Assembly: GCA_021029095.1 (NCBI GenBank) | Contig: JAJOHG010000018.1 | Location: 372,001 to 436,000 of the forward strand | Reading direction: 5' to 3' | Length of the DNA stretch: 64,000 nucleotides | DNA from: Phellopilus nigrolimitatus | Lineage: Eukaryota > Basidiomycota > Agaricomycetes > Hymenochaetales > Hymenochaetaceae | Part shown: positions 23,088-35,700 of the stretch, in pieces | Position numbering within the stretch: the stretch's first letter is position 1 | How the letters are laid out: every line of letters starts with the position of its first letter | The notes under the pieces: generated by a model | What the model was told of the DNA's origin: nothing | The model's database searches: none | The model's input: only the letters and a program-made list of their open reading frames with translations | Position numbers and translations under genes: made by a program

Positions 23088-26000
23088 TCACTTTGCCGAC
23101 TTAACAGCGGCGAGTCCCCTCCGCATCGCGAGCGCGAGCTCGTCTTGCGACAAGCCAGTTGCGGATGGTGTTCCAAAGATCATAGGACCCGCCATGACTG
23201 TAGAAGCGCACGCGTTCTGCGTGAAGAACTTCGACCTGTCCTCGACGACGGAATTATGATAGGCTGCCTTATGGTCAGAAAGCACAGTCTCCTCCTGCTC
23301 AAGAAGGATTGGATCGATCATGGATGAGGAAAATTCAGGATCAAGCGAGGCTGAGTCGTGTACAGATACTATCGAGTCGTGATTCCTCTGCGTCGCCGAG
23401 AAGACGGGACCGAGTCCGTACCCGAAGGACGCGCCCGGCGAATCGAAGGGCTCTGCGAAAGTAGTGGCGGCTCCGAGCGTTAGAGCATATGAATCGAAAG
23501 GCTCCTGGCATGCGAAAACCGGGTCATCGAACGCCGAAAAGGGTTTCATGCCCACATCCATGCTTCGCTCCCAATCAAACCCATATGCATTGCCCAGACC
23601 ATCGCTATCGGGCCCATGCTCGATCACGCTTAACGTGGAATCGTGCTTGGCATCGTGAGGAGAGTACCACAGTGCCGAAGCGAGGTGTCCGTTTGATTCC
23701 AGGCTAGGGACGGTGAAATCGTCGGGCGTCGGGAGGTGCATTGACGGCGCGGCGCTGGACGCGACGCTCTCCTGGTGATTCAACGTGAACTCCGGAACGT
23801 GAACGCTCTGCTTCATGACGCGCCGCTTCTTCTTCGGGGGTTCGTGTTCATCGAGCACGTCCTCATCAGCAGTGATCTTGTGCGTCTTCGCCGGGGGCCT
23901 TCCCCGTCTTTTCCTCGCCGGGACCTGAATGTCGCTTGCACGTGAAAGAGGACGGTGCAGGCCATGTACGTCTCCAACATAAAGTCGACTTTCAACGAAG
24001 ACGGCCTTCGCTTTCCCTTTGCCCTTTTCCGGTGCCGTATGGGCATCTAGCTCGACGCAGCTCATTGCGCGTATCACCGCTGGAGGCGGACCCCAGGAGT
24101 CCTGCCACGAGCCAAGGAATGCCCGTCCGAGCGCCTTCCCGGTATTACGGTGGGGCTCGTTCTGCAAGCGTATCCACTTTTCCGCCTCTTCGCCAATATC
24201 AACGTTCGTCTTCGTCACAGCTTTCTCCTCTTTTCGCGTGCGCGGAGTTAGTCTGTCTTCCTTTCGTCGGCGTGGAACTTCAGCCCTGCCCGTCCGCTGC
24301 AGACGCAAAGTCGCTGACTCAGAAAGAAGAAGTGGGACGCCCAAGTCCCTCCAGGTGCGGCGCGACGAAGGTATATACTCAACATTCCGTCGATTACAGC
24401 ACAAATCACAATTACACGTATTTGTGCAACGCGGACATGTAAACGAGACCGAGTACGGCACGAACTCGATGCCGGGATATCTGCAATACTTAATTCAGTA
24501 AAGCGTTTTTAAAATAAAAATCAGGAGCATTTATTCGACGATCGCATCTGCAAGCACTGGAGAGGATTGAACATAAAAACACTCACCTCACTACAAAACA
24601 TTTATGACAATATGAAAGCGGACAGACCCATCCATCTATCACACTTGTGCACTTCATCTTCATGTAACAGTTGCGAGTTCTACACTGGTGACAATAAACG
24701 TCGTCGTCGATTTCTTCAAGATCATGTGCCTCTCCTATTCGTTCCGCTTCTTCGACCTCCTCTTCATCAAGCTTCCGCGACTTTCTCTTCCTCCTGCTCT
24801 GTTCCGAGCCTTTTATACTAGTCTTAGCCGCCGGACGCGTCACTATTGATGGAGAATGCGATGAAGGTCCAGGAGAAGAATGACAGGAAAGACCAGTCAG
24901 GAAGTGCAAGAGAAGATAGGCGGGAGAAAGAAGACAGTTGGCGGGGAACGACAATTGAAGGGGACGGAGTAAAAGACGTCCGATGAGTGCTTGTTTGGTC
25001 GCTGTTCAGCCGAGAGCGCAGAATTTACTTTCCTTGCAGAAGGTTTGTCAGCAGGTGATGTCCACGTCGGCGTGCTTGTTATGATAGAAGGTTTATTGAC
25101 AGCCACAATGGTTGCCTTCTCCTGCCCATCGGCGACACTGGGGTTTGGCGGGGACAATGGAGGGAGCGGCGCCTGCGCATGAGTGTTGGTACGCTGTGCA
25201 ACAATAATCTCACCCTCCGAGGGAAAATCGGACCAGTTTTTAGACACCTGATCAGCTCTTTTCACTTTTGCACGTTCTCCAACTCTTTTTCTGCGTGCCT
25301 TCGATTTTGTATCCGTCTTCGAAGAAAGTGCTGCTCGCTCCGGTTGCCTATACTCATCTGAGTCGGAATCGATCACAATAGGCCTATGTGAGTTTCGTCC
25401 TTTGCCTTTGACTTTGACTACCTCATGCTCTTCATCGTCGTCGTTGTCGTCATTGTCAAAGCCAGTCGTAGTTAAAGTCGACGGCCCAGCCACAGGAGAC
25501 CCAGATACAGAGGGAGATGAAGCCACGATGATAACTTCCCTCGACGGCTCATCGTGAGTGTCTTTTGCGACCTTCGGCGTCTGTTTGGCCTTCGTCTTCC
25601 GAGCCTTCTCCTTCTGCGAAGAAGAATGCGCTTCGTCCCACGATCTGTACAGCTCTCGCGGAAATTTCAAGGGAGGGGGAACAACACAGTCGAAAAAGAG
25701 TCTTTTAACGGGAAGCGATTTGGACTTTGACTTTGTCCTCACTGTCTCTTTCGAAACCCGTTCTGTATTTGTAGACTGTTTTCGGCGATGACGAAGAAAT
25801 AAAAGCTGGTTCCTGTGCGAGAAGAAGCTGCTTTTAACTGATATTAACAAAGGCGAGTTTCGTGGGGTGTCGTTGATGCGAGAAGTCTAAAATTATGAAA
25901 TGAAACGCAGAAGCATAAGATACGACACCCAAGAAGAGTGTGGAAAAGGTAAACGTGAAGCTGCGCTCACCTTAGAAGGGCCGGAAAAAACAGTTTCGCG

Positions 26001-27020
26001 AAGATCCTTAGTTAGACTCGAAGACGAAGAGGTTCCTCGGAGCTTCAGTAAGCTGTCTACGCTCTCAATAGAGCTTGTGTGGTCCGAGGAATGACCAATT
26101 TCTTCGTTATGTGAGGTCAATGCCATCGTGTCTTCCCGCGTGGCAATCGAAACATTCGCGTCAGAGTCCTTCGGAAGGGCAAAGGATGGTAAGACCTGCT
26201 TCTGGGTCTGTGATACAACATTCTCTCTCGACAAGTCGTGGGCTTTGTCTTGAGAATATGGAATAAAGGAGGCCTTTGAGTATATCTAAGTGCCATGAGC
26301 TATAACGTTGAGTGCCTTCTTGGACTTACTATCTCATCTACCTTCTTGTCATACTGTCTGAGAAAAGGCGTCCGCTAACGAGCTCTGAGCATTAAATGAT
26401 GACGTCGAGGCCATAAGATTAAGAGCGAGTATAACGATAGCAATTTCAATATTGTGACATACCGCGGATTGGCACCGCATTGATGCCTTTGATGGGCCAC
26501 CGATCGACGAAGTTCCGGTACCCTTCAGTGCCTGCAGATAAACAGCAATGTAGAAAACAAGGTTAGAATGACGGAGCTGCTCAAATTGCTTTGCTGGATC
26601 GATTCAAAAATGCTGGGAAAACCGCGTTGACGCGTCTATATTCAGAGACGCGACTGGCAAAGGACATACCCCGCAGCCGACGCGTTCACGAGAGTGAAAG
26701 CAGGAAGCGAGATAAAGGCAGGAGATACGAGATTGTCAACATACTTGATCGTGCATTGCAATCGTGCCGCTCGTCGCCGCAGCGCCTTCACGCCTGCTCT
26801 CCGAACCGCCTTGTCGCGTAAGTTGTGTATGCACCCGCTTTCGGGTATCGTCACCTGGACGATTCGGTCGCGTCGCCTGAGCCTTTGAAGAAGCTCTTTC
26901 ATTATTCGAGCTGTCACTGCCCTTATTCAAAAAACGCGGTGGTAAAGGCAAGATGGCTTTCCGCTCTCTCTGGAAGCCATTCATTGACCCGTCCCAATTA
27001 GCCAGCTCTGAATACCCCAT
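23088..27020 (-). CDS. zf-4CXXC_R1 zinc-finger protein (MAOA-repressor R1-like domain)
   Basis: The diagnostic cysteine-rich block is split by an intron near 24490-24585. Its first half is CHQCRTRNCYMKMKC...GWVCPLSYCHKC and its second half YSVSFTCPRCTNTCNCDLCCNRRN, the CXXC-rich pattern of PF10497. The C-terminal exon (stop 23088) is disordered, with an AT-hook-like KRRGRPPAK and a basic KKKRRVMK. Upstream exons give acidic, basic-patterned disordered sequence (VIDSDSDEY, KARRKRVGERAKVKR). A conserved-looking short exon near 26460-26530 and the first coding exon (MGYSELANWDGSMNG, ATG 27020) complete the gene. The phases around 26340-26540 are ambiguous: two frames of that short exon are open. 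A chromatin or transcription role is inferred from the domain and AT-hook. Confidence 0.82.
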
Positions 27021-27391
27021 ATTTCTGCAAGTAAAATGTTCAAAAGTCATGAATTTCTGCAGTAGATGATATACATACCCTGATCGAGCATGAGAAACAG
27101 GATGAACGCGTTGCGTAGTCGGACGTCGTTGGTGTAAAGTCGTATATAGATTTGAGAACGCCGTCAGGGTCCATGCAGCCGCCTTCCACATATGGTATTC
27201 ACGTGGCAACTATGCCTTTCCCTTTGCAAATTCAATTTTGCCTCACTTTTGTTAAATTTTGAAATTTAGAGCAGACGACCAACCGCAGGACCTTCAACCT
27301 CTTACCACCATCTCAGCATACGATATGGGAAGAAATAGCGAGTAATTCTCAAGACTGAATGCCAATGTATTTACTGACCTCTTGCACGCAG
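27021..27391. other. Divergent promoter, zf-4CXXC_R1 / NUG1 GTPase
   Basis: About 370 bp between outward-facing genes. An in-frame upstream ATG for the minus-strand gene lies near 27190, separated by a possible intron (GTATGT...TTGCAG). The first coding exon of the GTPase should also lie here or just upstream, but no ATG in frame with exon 27392-27418 was found. Confidence 0.4.
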
Positions 27392-29443
27392 AAGCTAAAA
27401 ACGTGCCGACCAGACCTAGTATGTGCTCAACGTCGAAACCATCTTGCGCCCCCTTTTGACGCGCCGTGCAGAGCTCAAGAAGGATCCCGGAATCCCGAAG
27501 CTACCGGATCTGAAGCAGAAGAAGAGTGTCGAAAAGCAGCGGGCAACGCAGGTGGGTGCGTCTGAAAGGTGCTTTACATGCTCGATTTCACGAAGTATGC
27601 ATCGATCATACAGCGCACCGCAGCGCCCTTCAAACGGGACGCGGACTCCCCCATGGCTTCAGAACCGACACTCTCTTCGCTCGCAGCGCTTGCAGAGGCA
27701 TCAGAGGCATCTGGAAAGCAATACGATGACGCTATCAGCGACCCTTCATCTTCGACGGCCTCGTCGAAGGCGCAGCTCAAACGGCACTATATCCGCACTT
27801 TGCACAAGGTCATCGAGGAGTCGGACATAGTCGTCCTCGTCCTCGATGCGCGCGATCCCGAAGGATGCCGCAGCAGGCTTGTAGAGGAGGAAGTACGTAG
27901 ACGCGAGCATGAGGGAAAGCGGCTCGTATTCGTCCTCAATAAAATCGGTAAGCATAGGCGTGCATTTATTCTGAATTTACATGACAGCGTCTAATCTAAC
28001 TCTGCCAGATCTCGTCCCCCGCGCGAACGCCGAGGCATGGCTACGCCACCTCCGCCACACGACGCCGACGCTACCTTTTAAGGCGTCGACGCAGCAACAG
28101 CGCACGAATCTCGTCTCGAAGACATCGCCCGCGCTGCTTAACCTGCTCAAGGGCTACAAGCGCACCGCAAAGGCGGGGAGCGTCACTGTCGGCGTCGTCG
28201 GCTACCCGAACGTCGGGAAGAGCAGCCTCATAAACTCGCTCCGCCGCGCGAAGGTGTGCGCCGTCGCCGCCGAGGCGGGCTTCACGAAGGAGATGCAGAC
28301 CGTGCAGGTCGAACGCGGCGTGCGCGTGCTCGACTCCCCCGGAGTCGTGTTCGACGATGACGAGCAGGAGAACAGTAATATCCTCCTGCGGAACGTCGTC
28401 AAGGTTGAGGACATGGTAGATCCGATCGCCGTCGGTGCGTGCGCTTCCGGGTGATTCATTTGATTCTTCCTGATGTTGCAGCCACTAGTCGAGCAAATAT
28501 TATCCAAGACAGAGGTGACTAAGCTGCAGGAGATCTACAAGCTCCCGCATTTCAACTCGATACTGGAGTTCCTCACAATGCTCGCGCTGTCGAGCGGAAG
28601 GCTACACAAGGGCGGAACGCCGGACGTCCTTGCCGCAGCGCGGCAGGTGATCCAGGACTGGAATGCGCAGAAGATCCCGTATTTCTCCGTCCCGCCGACA
28701 GTGCACCCGAGCAGCATGCCTGCGACGGTCAGCGCAGCCGCCTCGGCGAAGTGAGCTTTCCTCTCTTCTTACCTTGGATTGAAACTAAAACTAATAATTG
28801 TTTCGACGAGATATGGACTCGGGCAGGGCGGCCCCTCCATCGCACCGGGCGCGGAGGATGTTGGGAGCGCGGCGATTGTCACGGAGATGGCACCAGTATT
28901 TGACCTCGGCGGACTTTTCAGCCAGGCGGATGCAGGTGCCTTTGAAAAGGGCGATGACTTTGAAATGCAGGACGGGGAGAAAATGGTCGAGGTGTAAGTG
29001 CGCCAATTAATTTCCTTTCGAACTCGAACTCAGATATACATATTATCACCTCCAGCGTCCCAATGGAATCTGATGACCTCACGCCGTCCGTCCCGCGCAA
29101 GCGCTCCCGCTCGCCCTCCGCGGTTGCTGACTCCAACTACGGCTTCGACCCGAGCGCAGGGGCTGCGAGCCCCGCAGACGATTCGCCGCCGCCCAAGCGC
29201 CAGAAGAAGGATGCGCCGACGTACGACACAATTGCGCACGAGCGCGCGACGGCGGGCCTTGCCGGGCACAACCCGCTCGGGCGGAAGGCGCTTAAGCGCG
29301 ACGCGAAGCGCGCACGGAAAGTGGAGCGTAAGGCTGGGCGCGGGCCGCGGGGTGCAGGGGGCGGGATGGAGGTGGATGATGAGAGTGCTGTGGGTGGGCT
29401 GGCGTTTACATTCATGGCAAATGTGGATGGGGTGATCTCTTAA
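27392..29443 (+). CDS. NUG1: Nucleolar GTPase, NUG1/GNL3 family (circularly permuted)
   Basis: A ribosome-assembly GTPase of the YlqF/MMR1 type, whose G motifs are permuted (G4 before G1). Splicing introns 27419-27471 and 27552-27595 joins LKKDPGIPKLPDLKQKKS to IIQRTAAPF. Next come DIVVLVLDARDPEGCRS (G5-like), LVFVLNKIDLVPR (G4, split by an intron), VGVVGYPNVGKSSLINSL (G1) and VRVLDSPGVVF (G3). The C-terminal part has the family helices VEQILSKTEVTKLQEIY, GRLHKGGTPDVLAAARQVIQDW and PYFSVPP. The last exon adds a basic tail (KRSRSPS, KRQKKD) that suits nucleolar targeting. The GT-binding core is intact. The usual Lys/Arg-rich GNL3_N segment (TSKRxxxxxRxKIxKKV) is not visible upstream, so the start is unresolved. 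Confidence 0.88.
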
Positions 29444-29941
29444 AATCTGAACTTCATTTTCGCGGGTAAATTTCTGATGCCGTGCTATTGGATCTGCGTT
29501 GTCACTTGTAGAACAGGAATGTATCAGTCTTCGGGAAGCCGAGCTCGTCGTATATAATATAATATGAAACGGGATAAACATAGTCGAGAGTACAGATTTT
29601 TTAAAACGGGAATAAAAAGAAACGAAGGTGGAAGGAGGGGAGGGACATTCAGTAACATCAGCTATTTACTTTCATTCTGCCCTTCAGACAAGATACCGAA
29701 TCTGTAGCAAAGCGATGACACCTTGCTCAAAAGTCCATGATTTTGACTGGAAGGTCCGAGCCTAACAACGCCGTGTGCTTTCCCACGCATTTCCCACCCT
29801 GATGGACCCTGAAAGCGCCCAACCAAAGCGATACAGCCGGCCGGAAGGGATCAACGGGCAACAACTGGGATTGAAAGTACAAGCTCGCATTGCTTCGATG
29901 CTCGTGCAGTCGGATGCCAACTTCCAGACAACAAGCCCCGT
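29444..29941. other. Intergenic between convergent genes
   Basis: About 500 bp of 3' UTR sequence shared by the GTPase and the small membrane protein. Nothing else recognised. Confidence 0.45.
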
Positions 29942-30514
29942 TCACGTCCGGGCGCCTTTCTTCAGGCTAAAGCGGTGCTTTCTCTTCTCCTCTCCGCTGT
30001 GCGCGCTACCGTTCGAGCTGACGCTCGCATTCGAGTCATGCCGCCCGAGCACGGGGGCAGACGGCGCATCGATGTTGTCGGAGTTTTTGAAGGACGACGC
30101 GCCCATCGCCTTGATGAAACCACGCTGCGTCGCATCGAGGTATCCCTCGCGGTTAAGGCGCTTGCTCGTGCGTACGGAGACACCCTTGTCGGAAATCGTG
30201 TAGCCCTTCGTCTTCAGCCTGTGCGAGGTCACGCGATCAGTGCCGAGACAGTATAGAGGACACGGATGACGTACGATTCTTTCGTCGAGGACACTGCATT
30301 GGAGATCTGGTCTCTGATGAATTTGACGCCAAAAATGGCAGCGATGAAAGCAGCAATGGTCTGATTATGCAAATGTAAAGAAAGGAAAACGAGCTGCAAG
30401 CAAAACATGACCTACCAAGCTGAAAGCGATGATGTCAAACCTGTTTAGAAGTCACACAGGGTTTAGTAAGATGAATTTATATTATAAGCCGACCATAACA
30501 TACCAGGAAGCCAT
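29942..30514 (-). CDS. Small single-pass membrane protein, conserved-looking, unknown function
   Basis: Four exons (30504-30514, 30416-30440, 30275-30360, 29942-30218) sum to 399 nt, giving 132 residues. The first coding exon is only 11 nt (MASW, split codon). The N-terminus MASWFDIIAFSLTIAAFIAAIFGVKFIRDQI is one hydrophobic helix of about 20 residues followed by a charged amphipathic region, with a short N-terminal side. A soluble part rich in basic residues follows (LKTKGYTISDKGVSVRTSKRLNREGYLDATQRGFIKAMG), then a Ser-rich tail ending KRKHRFSLKKGART. This looks like a protein conserved among Agaricomycetes, but I cannot name it. Membrane and function are unknown. Automatic prediction could miss it because of the tiny exons. 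Confidence 0.8.
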
Positions 30515-32734
30515 ATTGAAGCGGCTGAAAATCGGTGAGACAACAGAAATCAAGTGCGAAAAGCGCGTTTAGGGGTCGTAATAATAGAGCAAGAAGTGAA
30601 CGCGACGACGATTGATGCTTATGCAGCGACCAGTCCTGACTAGCTTTGAGGCGCGAAAAAGCGTCGAAATACGCAGAGAATGTGAGAATGTATACAGATG
30701 TCTTGAGCTGAAAGAGAGAGCAGGAGGGGATGATGGAGGGAGCAGTTTAAAGGCAGTTACAGCATAGAGGGGCGGTGCCATTTCAGGCAGCTCTGCCACG
30801 CTCGGCGTAACACGGCCTTACCTGCGAGCGGTTTCGCTTGGCATTCCCAAACCCTGCTTCCACGGCCTACGCGTTTGAGAAATGTGTCTAAAATTTCGCA
30901 TAATACGTCTTATTCTCCATATCTTCGTCTCGGTGCGGGAAAGGGGTTTCGTTTTTGTAGAAATGCAGCAAATGAACCCTTCGCGATGTGTCACAGCGTT
31001 ACATGCTACAAATACTTACATGTATTGCATTTGAGCTACGCCGCACCGCCACAGCGCAGTTACACTCCGAAAAACCGTGATCTTGTACCGAACCTGTACC
31101 ACCAATCGTTCACACGATGATTTCATCACAATCCTTGCCTTCCAGTTTCCATAAAATCGTTAAACGCTCTAGTTAAGCCGTGGATGGCCTTTTGTGGCTT
31201 TCAGTCCGCCCTGATCAATTTGGTTGGTGTTATACATTATGTCCACGATGCGCCGAAGTCTATAATATCAACGGCTTCTAGTGCAGTGCATGTGCATCGT
31301 CACTTCTTGGGATGTCCTATATCAATAACCGACATGTGTTCCACGAATTAATCTAAGCCGATTCGTCTGGAAGGTTATGAGCGTTCATCTCTAGCGACGC
31401 AGAGCAGCTATGCTATACTGTGCTATTTGTCTCGAACACGCGACTGGCGAGCTGTCGTTGTGTATTCGACACACTGTCAAACGGCAGCCCGCTTCTCAGA
31501 TATGTGCCACTTTCCTTCAAAGCGAAGGGAACTCGAACGAGTCAGATATAGTCAGTACCTTCGAATCCTCCTCAGACAGAGTATACAAAACCCACGCATA
31601 CAGACTGCAGAGTGATTGCTCAGGTCAGAGTTGCCATAGAACTGCCCCAGATAGCTTACCCGAAAACAACTCAGCTTCATCCGCTTGGCATGGTACTAGA
31701 TTGGTCAGTGTGGCCTCGGGAAGATATAATATTTTCACGGTTTAGATATTTCCCCACCTTTTTTCATAACCTAGATCATACGGGGCTCAAGGTCCGCGTG
31801 GGTTGGATACGTATTGATGCACCTGTGATCCATGTCTTGAAATGGGTGCTTAGTTGGATAACTGATCCTGATGGTTCGATTCATAGTGAGTAAAGATTTC
31901 AGCGGGCTTACCTTCTTGGAAACAGTGATTTCATGTCAATTCGATCTATGCGGAACTTCAAGTGACAATCATATTGTGATATGCATCTTCTTTGACTAAC
32001 ATAGATCCATCGCATCTTCGTATGACAATCAATATCTGTCTTCGGCCAACTTTCAAGCGCTTATTCGCCATCGTTCACGGCTTCCCTTGATTCCTCGAGG
32101 ACGAAGCAGTTCACAGACAGCATCAGGATAGTTTCTGGAGCATGTAGCTCATGCTCAAGTGCCACTTGTCAATCAAGTATGCATTTTTTTTTCGATGCGC
32201 TGATTGTCCAGCCACATTCAAAATAGAAGATCTTGCCCGAGGTATGCCAAGATGGATTCATTGAGTTTAGATTCAATCAATCCCTTCTATTTAAAAAGCT
32301 TAACATAAGCTAGTGATAGAAACATGGCAAGTAGGAGAATCAAATTCCATATCAATGCCGGCACCTAGATCTCCAAGATCGTCAATTTAGAGAAGTCGTC
32401 TGAACTTGCACTTTTACTCGGTGCGATGGTACGCATAGTCCTACCATAAGCCATAAACCGCGGTTACTATAAGTCAGGGTATATTCGGAAAATATATATT
32501 CTCAAGGTCGAGGTGTAACATGTAAAGAGGAGTATTTAACAAGCTACGACTACGCTTCAAAGTCCCAAGCGAAACAGTCCAAAGACACAAAAATCATACT
32601 TCAGGAGTAGTTGAGAAGGAGTGGACGCGAGATGCTAGGTAGCACGCGAGGAAAACAAAAGAACGACCTTTAGTTCAAAAGTGAGCGAAGTTTATCCATA
32701 GGTTTAAAAAATGTTGACAGTCCAGTCAGTCAGA
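30515..32734. other. Gene-poor interval
   Basis: This 2.2-kb stretch contains open frames at 30569-30799 (-), 31410-31745 (+) and 31612-31893 (+), none with a recognisable product. The first may be 5' leader sequence of the small membrane protein gene. No RNA gene, repeat family or transposon was seen. Confidence 0.45.
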
Positions 32735-35700
32735 CTAGACTCCGGGGTCCGTGAAGTCAGGGAATGCAGGCCAGTTTCCTGTTAAATAAAGACAGAGACG
32801 AGTTAATGTTGCATCAAAAAAACAAAAATGCATAGTCTCGTTTATGAATACTTACCGAGTTGAGCGGGATCGCCACCGATGCGTACCCATTGAGAAAACG
32901 ACGGTGTAGGTCCGTCGAGCACGAAGAGCATGAACCATCCGGGTGGACTGACATGCGCGTTCGGAGGAGCAGTGATCTCGCATATGTTGCCGGTGCAGCT
33001 GAACTCCGGGAAGATCGTGCGCGACCCCATGCTATTGCCGTGAGTGCTCGACACCGCTACAATTCGAACAAAATATATCAGTTATTGATTGGGAATGGAG
33101 GACGAAAAATGTCACCTCCGATGAGCGATATGCGCATGGTGCTTGTGGTGTTCTGATTGAGCGTAACCGTAATCGAATATTGATTCCCATACTCCCAGTC
33201 TGTTTCCGTTATGTTGAATGAAGGCTGAATGAGGCCCGACGTCAGGTATGGCGGGTAGTACACCTCAATACGATATTCTTGAGGGAAGCGCGGGTCCTCC
33301 GGATCTGAGCCCGAAATGAGAATGCGTCCATCATTAAGAAGGATCGCCTCCGAATGGTACAGTCGATCCACGATCGTCGTGTTCAAGATTGAAATGCGTG
33401 CACCCAGCGGCTGTGTGGGGTCGTAGAGCAATGCTTGGAGGTTGGGTTCCGTCGCGAGGCCGAATCCAGCAACACCCTGCTGCGCACCATTCATGATCAT
33501 GTACGTCCCATCCGGGAGAGGAACCATACATGTCATAACGCGCTTCGAAGGCTATCGGAAAATGTGAATATACTATTAGAAAAGGCGTATTTGAATCATC
33601 GCACCATGCGCTCAATAGTCCACTCCGGGCTTTCTGCATCTGGTTGGGTTGTAACACAGTTGTCAAGAGCGATAGCAGGGCCAGGTGTCGATCCACCACA
33701 GACAAGCACTGTCACTGGGTCTGAGTACGGAGCGAATTGTGGAAGCATGACGGCGGTGCCTTCCATCGGGTATGTTCGTCCTCCTAAGAAGTTGTCGACG
33801 GCACCCGGGACGTTTGGGAGTACCTTGATGGTTTCGAAAGTCACTTCATCAAGGATGCGCGCTTCGTTGTAATAGATGACGAAGACACCGCCTGAGGGAA
33901 GGACAAAGAGGAAGGGGTAGAGGTTATTCGGGTCCGTGCGCTGAAGCCAGTCCATAAAAAGTGTTGTGTTGCCACCTGCAGGAGTGGGCAGGATCTCAAG
34001 AGTCGGCACTGGAGGGCCGTTGCTCCCATTCTCGCCGCCGACTACGAGAATAGTGCCGTTCGCCATCGTCATTATGCCGGGGTACCAACGCCCATTCTGG
34101 ATTAGAAAGATATCGTTAGTACTTTGATTTCTGCATACCTATACTATAAATAGTACCTGGAGACTCAGCTCATCAACATTCTCCTCCCAGTCTGCGGTGC
34201 CGTTGACGCCAGCGGAGCCACTGGGAGTGTACAGTCTGATGCCGAAGGTCGACGAAAGTGACCAACCACCGACGTTGATAAGACGCCCAGCTTTGTCGGG
34301 CAGCGTAAGACTGCCGGAGCAGAAGACATCCGTCTTGACATGCATCTCGCGCCATGCTTTTGTGTAGTCATCCGTCAAAGTGAGATCGAGTTCGTAGGCC
34401 CCTGAAAATGTGGACGTATAAGTAAAGTATTGAGGAAAGATCCAGACGTATCACCTGTGGAATTTGGCGGTCCTGTGCCCCATTTCTCAAGGAATGTTAC
34501 CTTATTGTTGAGACCGAGGTTGGCAATGAGTGGAATTACAAGACCGCCGATTAAAAACTGGGCCCGCAAATTTGGTCAAGCCCAGTACTCAGCACACCAT
34601 ACAGGACTTACTTCATAACGACCCGTGTTCTCAGGAGTGTGCCAAATGTTTAGGCCGCCCTGCCATTCATACAAACTGAGGCGCTCTGCACCACCACAGA
34701 GGTGGATCGGATCCCCAGAGCATGCTGCAGAGCAATCAGTCTCTAGAGCCATCGTGCCTCCGTTGGCGGCGATATCCTCGACATCTCCGCACCCTGTTAC
34801 GATCACGTAAACCAGTATGAGTTGAGTTGATAAAAAAGACGCGTAAATGCACCTACAGCACTCGTCACTGAATTCCATACCCGCAGCTGGGTATCCATAG
34901 GCCGAACAGAGAGACAAACAGTTCGTTGCGGAGTTGTTGTTTTGCAAGATAATCTGGTACGGGAAAGTCCGGTTTGCGCCAGGCTCTCTGAGAACCAAAA
35001 TTGGCCCTTGAAAAATAATACGAAGAGTAAGTAAATAACACGCACGCCAGACATCCGACATATTGCCACTGTCCGGGAAGGCTGGTATTCTGCGTAACCG
35101 GGACTGGAAGAAGCACAACATCACTCGTGGAAGAGTATATCGACATTAGGTCAGGGCCACCGCACGCCTCGCTGTTGAAGTAGACAAGAAGCAATTGAAG
35201 CAAGGACATGAATCAACAATATAATAATCAGCGAGTCGAGAAAGATTGGCAAAGACAAAGCACGAGCGCAAAAATAGCATGCCGATCACGCACGAGAGGC
35301 AGACGAAACGGTAGTTCGGATGTGTCAATCAAGTTAGAGAGAATCAAAAGTGGATGAAGACGGAGAAAAAAAAAGTTAGAATAACGTTTCCCAAGAGAAA
35401 AAGAAAGATCGAATACGTACGTAGAGTTTCCACCACAGGCCATGTCGCAGTCTGTGTCCTCTGATGCAAGAACACCGCCGTTAATCACATTGTTGTCGCA
35501 GACTAGGAAAAGGAAGATAAACATAAAGGCGAGATGAGCACTCAGAGCACGAGTAATCCTCACAGCATTGAACGCCGTACTCCACTCCCGCGAGTGTGAA
35601 GTTTCCACTCTGACAGAAGCTGATGCACAATTCGACTGTGAGTGTGTCATTATCCGGTTGCTCAGTGCTCAGAATACGGCCATGTGCGTTGTCACTAGAT

